NCBI RefSeq assembly: GCF_034421375.1
Contig: NZ_CP139779.1
Coordinates: 2,418,001-2,482,000, forward strand
Direction: 5' to 3'
DNA from: Microbacterium invictum
GTDB lineage: Bacteria > Actinomycetota > Actinomycetes > Actinomycetales > Microbacteriaceae
Length of the DNA stretch: 64,000 bases
Part shown: positions 60,370 through 64,000 of the stretch, in pieces
Layout: every line of letters starts with the position of its first letter
Position numbering within the stretch: position 1 is the stretch's first letter
Notes under the pieces: model-generated
Told to the model about the DNA's origin: nothing
Seen by the model: only the letters and a program-made list of their open reading frames with translations
The model's database searches: none
Made by a program: the position numbers and the translations under genes

Positions 60370-60386
60370 CCCCCCCCCCCCCCCCC
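60370..60386 (+). repeat. Poly-C tract of 17
   Basis: An uninterrupted run of 17 C residues in the non-coding gap after metY. Such tracts vary in length by slippage and are hard to sequence correctly, so the true length may differ. Confidence 0.9.
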
Positions 60387-60438
60387 GCGGCATCCGTCCC
60401 CTTCTCCGGCAGCGCGTGTGGCCGTCCGGCGCACTCCC

Positions 60439-60771
60439 GCGGAGATCCACGCTCCCACGGACCGATCCCGCCTCACACGACCGCGCGAACGCGGATCTCC
60501 TCGGGAGCGAAAGGATGCGACGCCGCCGCCGCGCCCACAGGACCCGCATCCCTCACTCAGTTCCGCACTTTCCCGCGGAGATCTACGCTCCCGCGGACCG
60601 ATCCTGCCCACACGACCGCGCGAGCGTGGATCTCCGCAGGAGTGCGAGGATGCCACCACGCGCCTCGCCCGCAGAACGCCACTCCTGGGCTCAGCCCGCC
60701 GGGTTCCCGCGGAGATCTACGCTCCCGCGGACCGATCCTGCCCACACGACCGCGCGAGCGTGAATCTCCGC
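60439..60771. repeat. Three ~135-bp tandem repeats, each with a long hairpin
   Basis: Hairpin cores at 60439-60502, 60575-60637 and 60709-60771, spaced 136 and 134 bases. Each has arms GCGGAGATCTACGCTC and GAGCGTGGATCTCCGC (or close variants) around a ~31-base centre that begins CCGCGGACCGATCCTG. The spacers are also related (AGGATGC, CGCCCGCAG), so these are tandem units, not scattered elements. They resemble REP/BIME-type intergenic repeats. No gene is seen in 60269-60883. Confidence 0.85.
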
Positions 60772-60789
60772 GTGTGCGAAGTGGGCCTG

Positions 60790-60817
60790 CACGCCGCACG
60801 CCGCACGCCGCACGCCG
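60790..60817 (+). repeat. ACGCCGC heptamer repeat
   Basis: The heptamer ACGCCGC repeats about 3.5 times just after the third hairpin unit in the non-coding gap. It is a short microsatellite. Confidence 0.7.
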
Positions 60818-60883
60818 GGCGCCGCGCACCCGTGTGCACCCGACCGCCGCCAGACCCAACCGCCGCGCGCGACCGCGGCGCCG

Positions 60884-61582
60884 TCAGACCTTCATGCGCG
60901 GGCGCACCCGCGCCAGCCCGCCGTCGACGGCGAGCACCTGACCGGTGATCCAGTCGTTCGCGGGGTCGAGGAGGAAGGCCACGGCCCGCGCGACGTCATC
61001 GGGCTGGCCGAGGCGCCCGAGCGCGTGCATGGCCTCGGACACCTTCCGCGCCCCCTCGGTCTCGGTCAGCGACGCCGTCAAGGACGTCTCGGTCAGCCCG
61101 GGGGCGACGGCGTTGACCCGGAGGTTCCGCGACGCGTACGTCGCCGCAGCCGACAGCGCCAGCCCGATCACTCCGGATTTCGCGGCCGCGATCGCCTCGT
61201 GGTTCGCCGTTCCGTGCATGGCCGCCGCGGATGACACGAGCACGACCGATCCGCCGCGCTTGAGGTGCTTGCCCGCACCGCGCACGGTCGCGAACGCCGT
61301 CGTGAGCGAGGCGGCGATCACCTCGTCGTACTCCTCGGCGGTGGTCAGGTGCGCCGGCTTGAGCAGCAGCGACCCGGCGAAGCACGCCACGCCGTCGAGC
61401 TCGCCCGCCGCGGCGAACACGTCGTCGACGGCCGCGAAGTCGGTGGCGTCGAGGATGTGGTCGGGGGTGATGGTGTGGTCGCCGCGGGCGGTCGTGATGA
61501 CCTCGTGTCCGCCGTCGCGCAGGATGTCCGCGGTGGCCTGGCCGATGCCGCTCGATGCGGCGATGAGAAGGAAGCGCGCCAT
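60884..61582 (-). CDS. divergent short-chain dehydrogenase-like protein lacking catalytic Tyr
   Basis: A 232-residue SDR-fold protein. It opens directly with [21 protein letters not shown], a shortened cofactor loop. Ser ([10 protein letters not shown]) is kept, but in the catalytic YxxxK motif the Tyr position is Ile: the sequence is [11 protein letters not shown], with K135 retained. The C-terminal [29 protein letters not shown] is standard. It may bind a nucleotide without classical dehydrogenase chemistry, or use another residue. It reads toward metY's repeat region, and the histidine kinase ends 18 bases before its start. Confidence 0.85.
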   Translation of the reverse strand: MARFLLIAASSGIGQATADILRDGGHEVITTARGDHTITPDHILDATDFAAVDDVFAAAGELDGVACFAGSLLLKPAHLTTAEEYDEVIAASLTTAFATVRGAGKHLKRGGSVVLVSSAAAMHGTANHEAIAAAKSGVIGLALSAAATYASRNLRVNAVAPGLTETSLTASLTETEGARKVSEAMHALGRLGQPDDVARAVAFLLDPANDWITGQVLAVDGGLARVRPRMKV

Positions 61583-61600
61583 GCTCCCATCATCGTGCGC

Positions 61601-62797
61601 TCAGACGGGGGCGGGCTCGAATCGGCCGGATCCGGGCAGGGCGACCCAGACGCGGGCACCGCCGAGCGGCGCGTCGCTGATGCCGATCTGCCCGCCGTGC
61701 GCTTCGACGATGCGGCGGCAGGTGGCAAGGCCCAGCCCCAGTCCCGGCGCGACGACGTTCTCGCCCCGCTCCATGAGCCCGAAGACCCGTTCGCGCTCGG
61801 CGACGGGGACGCCGGGGCCGTTGTCGTCCACGACCAGACGGATGCCCGCGGCCGAGCGCTCCGCACGCACCTCGACGTGCGGCCGCGTCCCCGTGGCGGC
61901 GGCGAACTTCACGGCGTTGGCGACCAGGTTCTCGACCAGGACCCGCAGCATGGTCCGATCGCCCTCGAGGTCGGAGTCGGCGATCACCGCGATGTGCGCG
62001 CCGCTGTCGCTCAGGGCGGCGTGCAGGTCATCCTGGATCTCCTCCAGCAGGTCTGCGACGTCCACGCGCACCGGCGTCGGCGGCACCCCGCCCACGCGCG
62101 CGAAGGCGAGCAGGTCGTCCAGCATGTTCGACATGCGATGCGCCGCGGCTTCGGCGCGCTCGATGGCCCGGGATGCGGCGGGCGCACCGGCGAGCTCGGG
62201 GGCGTCGACGGCGAGCTCGAGGAATCCGCTGATCGCGGTCAGCGGGTTGCGCAGGTCATGGCTGACCTGGCGGGCGAAGCCCTCGAGGGCCTCGTTCGAC
62301 CGGCGCAGCTCGCGCGCGAGCCTCCGCAGCTCGAGGACGTCGACCACCTGGCGGGCGAGGACGTCGAGCGCCGCGCCCTGCTCGGCGGTGAGCGCGCCGG
62401 GATCGTCGTCGAAGACGCAGAGGGTGCCGATGGGCACGCCGCCCGGCGTCACCAGGGGGCTCGAGGCATAGAACCGGATGCGGGCGATGTCGCCGGTGAC
62501 GAAGGGGTTCTGAGCGAATCGCTCGTCGCGTCGGGCATCGCTGACGATGACGCGCTGGGCGTTCTCGAAGACGACCGCGCACATGGAATCGTCTCGCGAG
62601 CAGGTGGACGCCGCGATCCCCACCGTGGCGATCTGGTGCTGCTGCCGGTCGTCGATGATGTTGATCACCGCCGTGGGCACCCCCGAAATGGTCGCCGCCA
62701 GGCGCACCAGGCCCTCGAGGTCGGGCTCGGGAGGCTCGCCGATGACGCCGTACTGCGCGATCACCTCGCGGCGCGTCGCGTCCTGTGCTGTGCTCAC
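61601..62797 (-). CDS. GAF-domain sensor histidine kinase
   Basis: A 398-residue soluble histidine kinase without membrane segments. An N-terminal GAF domain (about residues 20-155, with ISGVPTAVINIIDDRQQHQ and PLVTPGGVPIGTLCVFD) precedes the HisKA domain with H180 in QVSHDLRNPLTAISGF and the HATPase domain with ENLVANAVKFA, DDNGPGVPVA and APGLGLGLATC. A pair of Cys (C66, C73) in the GAF domain could serve as a sensor, but this is speculation. No response regulator is nearby, so it is an orphan kinase. GTG at 62797 has a GGGGGG ribosome site. Confidence 0.9.
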   Translation of the reverse strand: MSTAQDATRREVIAQYGVIGEPPEPDLEGLVRLAATISGVPTAVINIIDDRQQHQIATVGIAASTCSRDDSMCAVVFENAQRVIVSDARRDERFAQNPFVTGDIARIRFYASSPLVTPGGVPIGTLCVFDDDPGALTAEQGAALDVLARQVVDVLELRRLARELRRSNEALEGFARQVSHDLRNPLTAISGFLELAVDAPELAGAPAASRAIERAEAAAHRMSNMLDDLLAFARVGGVPPTPVRVDVADLLEEIQDDLHAALSDSGAHIAVIADSDLEGDRTMLRVLVENLVANAVKFAAATGTRPHVEVRAERSAAGIRLVVDDNGPGVPVAERERVFGLMERGENVVAPGLGLGLATCRRIVEAHGGQIGISDAPLGGARVWVALPGSGRFEPAPV

Positions 62798-62876
62798 GTG
62801 CGTCCCCCCGGGCCCCACAATAGCCGGGGGCGTAACACGGCGCTGGGCGGCGCGGCCAACGGCGAGAATGGCAGGC

Positions 62877-64000
62877 ATGGACTGGCAGACCTCCGAAGAC
62901 ACGGTGCCGAGCGCCCCCGTGACAGAGGCCGATGCCCGTCTGCTCCTCGGCCGCCCGCCCGTGACCGGCGCCTGGCGCGACGGCGACCCGGCAGGAGCAC
63001 GCCAGTTCGCCGCCTTCGGGGCGTTCCGCACCGAGGGCGGCCGGGAGCTCCCGGGCATCCGCATCGCGTTCGAGACCTGGGGCGAGCTGAATCCGGCTCG
63101 CGACAACGCCGTGCTGATCCTCCACGCCCTCACCGGTGACAGCCACGTCACCGGCGAGGCCGGTCCGGGGCATCCCACCGACGGCTGGTGGGACGACATC
63201 GTCGGCCCGGGCGCACCCGTCGACACCGACCGCTGGTACGTGGTCGCACCCAACATGCTGGGCGGATGCCAGGGCTCGACCGGGCCGGCGAGCGTCGCGC
63301 CCGACGGCTACGAGTGGGCGTCGCGGTTCCCGTACCTGACCATCCGCGATCAGGTCGCCGCCCAGGTGCGCCTCGCCGACGCGCTCGGCGTCGACAGCTG
63401 GGCGGCGGTCATCGGCGGATCGATGGGCGGCATGCACGCGCTGGAGTGGGCCGTCTCGCACCCCGAACGGGTGGAACGGATGGCGGTGCTCTCGGCCCCG
63501 CCCGTGACCACCGCCGACCAGGTGGCGCTCAACTCGGTGCAGCTCGAGGCGATCCGCATCGATCCGCGGTTCCAGGGCGGGGAGTACTACGACGCCGGCG
63601 ACGGCGACGGACCGCACCGCGGGCTCGCCCTCGCGCGTCGGATGGCGCTTCTGAACTACCGTTCGCCGACCGAGCTCAATTCGCGCTTCCAGCGCTCGTG
63701 GCAGTCCGGTGTCAGCCCGCTCGGCCACGGCGGACGCTTCGCGGTGGAGAGCTACCTCGACTTCCACGGCAACAAGTTCACGCGCCGCTTCGACGCGAAC
63801 AGCTACCTAACCCTCGTCGAGGCGATGAATTCGCACGACATCGGTCGCGACCGCGGCGGGGTCGAGAGCGCGCTGGAGCGGGTGACGGCACGCGCACTGG
63901 TGCTCGGTATCGACAGCGACCGCCTCTTCCCGGTCGACGGACAGCACCGCATCGCCCGGGGGCTGCGCCACAACATCGACGGCGACCGCGCTGTGGAGCT
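62877..64000 (+). CDS. metX: homoserine O-acetyltransferase, cut by the right edge
   Basis: The N-terminal 374 or so residues of the alpha/beta-hydrolase-fold enzyme that acetylates homoserine with acetyl-CoA, providing the substrate of metY. AVLILHALTGDSHVTGEAG, the nucleophile S182 in VIGGSMGGMHALEW, YLTIRDQVAAQVRLADALG and the Arg-rich FTRRFDANSYLTL block are diagnostic. The final Asp-His pair lies beyond the window or at its end (IDSDRLFPVDGQ is present). ATG at 62877 gives the usual MDWQT start; ATG at 62868 in the same frame is possible. It is divergent from the histidine kinase. Confidence 0.95.
   Translation, partial: MDWQTSEDTVPSAPVTEADARLLLGRPPVTGAWRDGDPAGARQFAAFGAFRTEGGRELPGIRIAFETWGELNPARDNAVLILHALTGDSHVTGEAGPGHPTDGWWDDIVGPGAPVDTDRWYVVAPNMLGGCQGSTGPASVAPDGYEWASRFPYLTIRDQVAAQVRLADALGVDSWAAVIGGSMGGMHALEWAVSHPERVERMAVLSAPPVTTADQVALNSVQLEAIRIDPRFQGGEYYDAGDGDGPHRGLALARRMALLNYRSPTELNSRFQRSWQSGVSPLGHGGRFAVESYLDFHGNKFTRRFDANSYLTLVEAMNSHDIGRDRGGVESALERVTARALVLGIDSDRLFPVDGQHRIARGLRHNIDGDRAVE

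Overview
The window is very GC-rich, with coding on both strands, frequent GTG starts and many 1-8 base gene overlaps. Gene content and order (argS - lysA - hom - thrC - thrB - rho - prfA, then prmC - tsaC - wecA - atpI - atpBEFHAGDC) are those of an actinobacterial chromosome. Protein sequences and intergenic repeats look like Microbacteriaceae, most likely Microbacterium; that genus call is an inference from recall, not a database result. There is no prophage, integrase, transposase, CRISPR array or rRNA. One tRNA, tRNA-Arg(CCG), is present.

Layout. 1-9.8 kb: an FtsK/SpoIIIE-type ATPase that runs off the left edge and carries an apparent frameshift, a PP2C phosphatase, a heterodimeric ABC exporter, an aldo/keto reductase, two small membrane proteins and YaaA. 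9.9-20.2 kb (minus strand): the complete F1Fo ATP synthase operon, preceded by an AtpI-like protein, WecA-type phosphoglycosyltransferase, TsaC and PrmC. 20.3-26.4 kb: a cassette of two cysteine synthases and serine acetyltransferase (a full cysteine operon), a holin-like membrane protein, an amidase and a YtcJ-like amidohydrolase; it lies inside the otherwise conserved prfA-prmC block. 26.5-37.5 kb (minus strand): prfA, rho, thrB, thrC, hom, lysA, a DUF2993 protein and argS. 37.5-39.4 kb: divergent transglutaminase and secreted SGNH hydrolase, then tRNA-Arg and an array of 73-bp tandem repeats.

39.8-50.1 kb: membrane proteins, TrmB, a DUF3097 protein, a TPM-domain/PspA envelope pair, an arginase-like enzyme coupled to a small HExxH protein, an SIP-domain protein under a DtxR/IdeR-type iron box, a tyrosine phosphatase, an AhpD-like protein and an alpha/beta hydrolase. 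50.3-56.6 kb: a five-gene peptide/nickel-type ABC import operon followed almost without a gap by a protealysin-like M4 metalloprotease and its probable inhibitor emfourin. 56.6-64 kb: acetyltransferase, uracil-DNA glycosylase, two short-chain dehydrogenases, a GAF histidine kinase and the two direct-sulfhydrylation methionine genes metY and metX (metX cut by the right edge), with a repeat-rich 615-bp gap after metY.

The genes support amino-acid supply from homoserine and serine (Thr, Lys, Met, Cys), energy conservation (ATP synthase), translation termination and tRNA modification (prfA, prmC, tsaC, trmB) and envelope stress. The most unusual items are the peptide importer-protealysin-emfourin cluster, atpB lacking any standard start codon that includes its conserved N terminus, two families of hairpin-bearing tandem repeats, the iron-box SIP gene, the cysteine cassette inside a conserved block, and the frameshifted ATPase.
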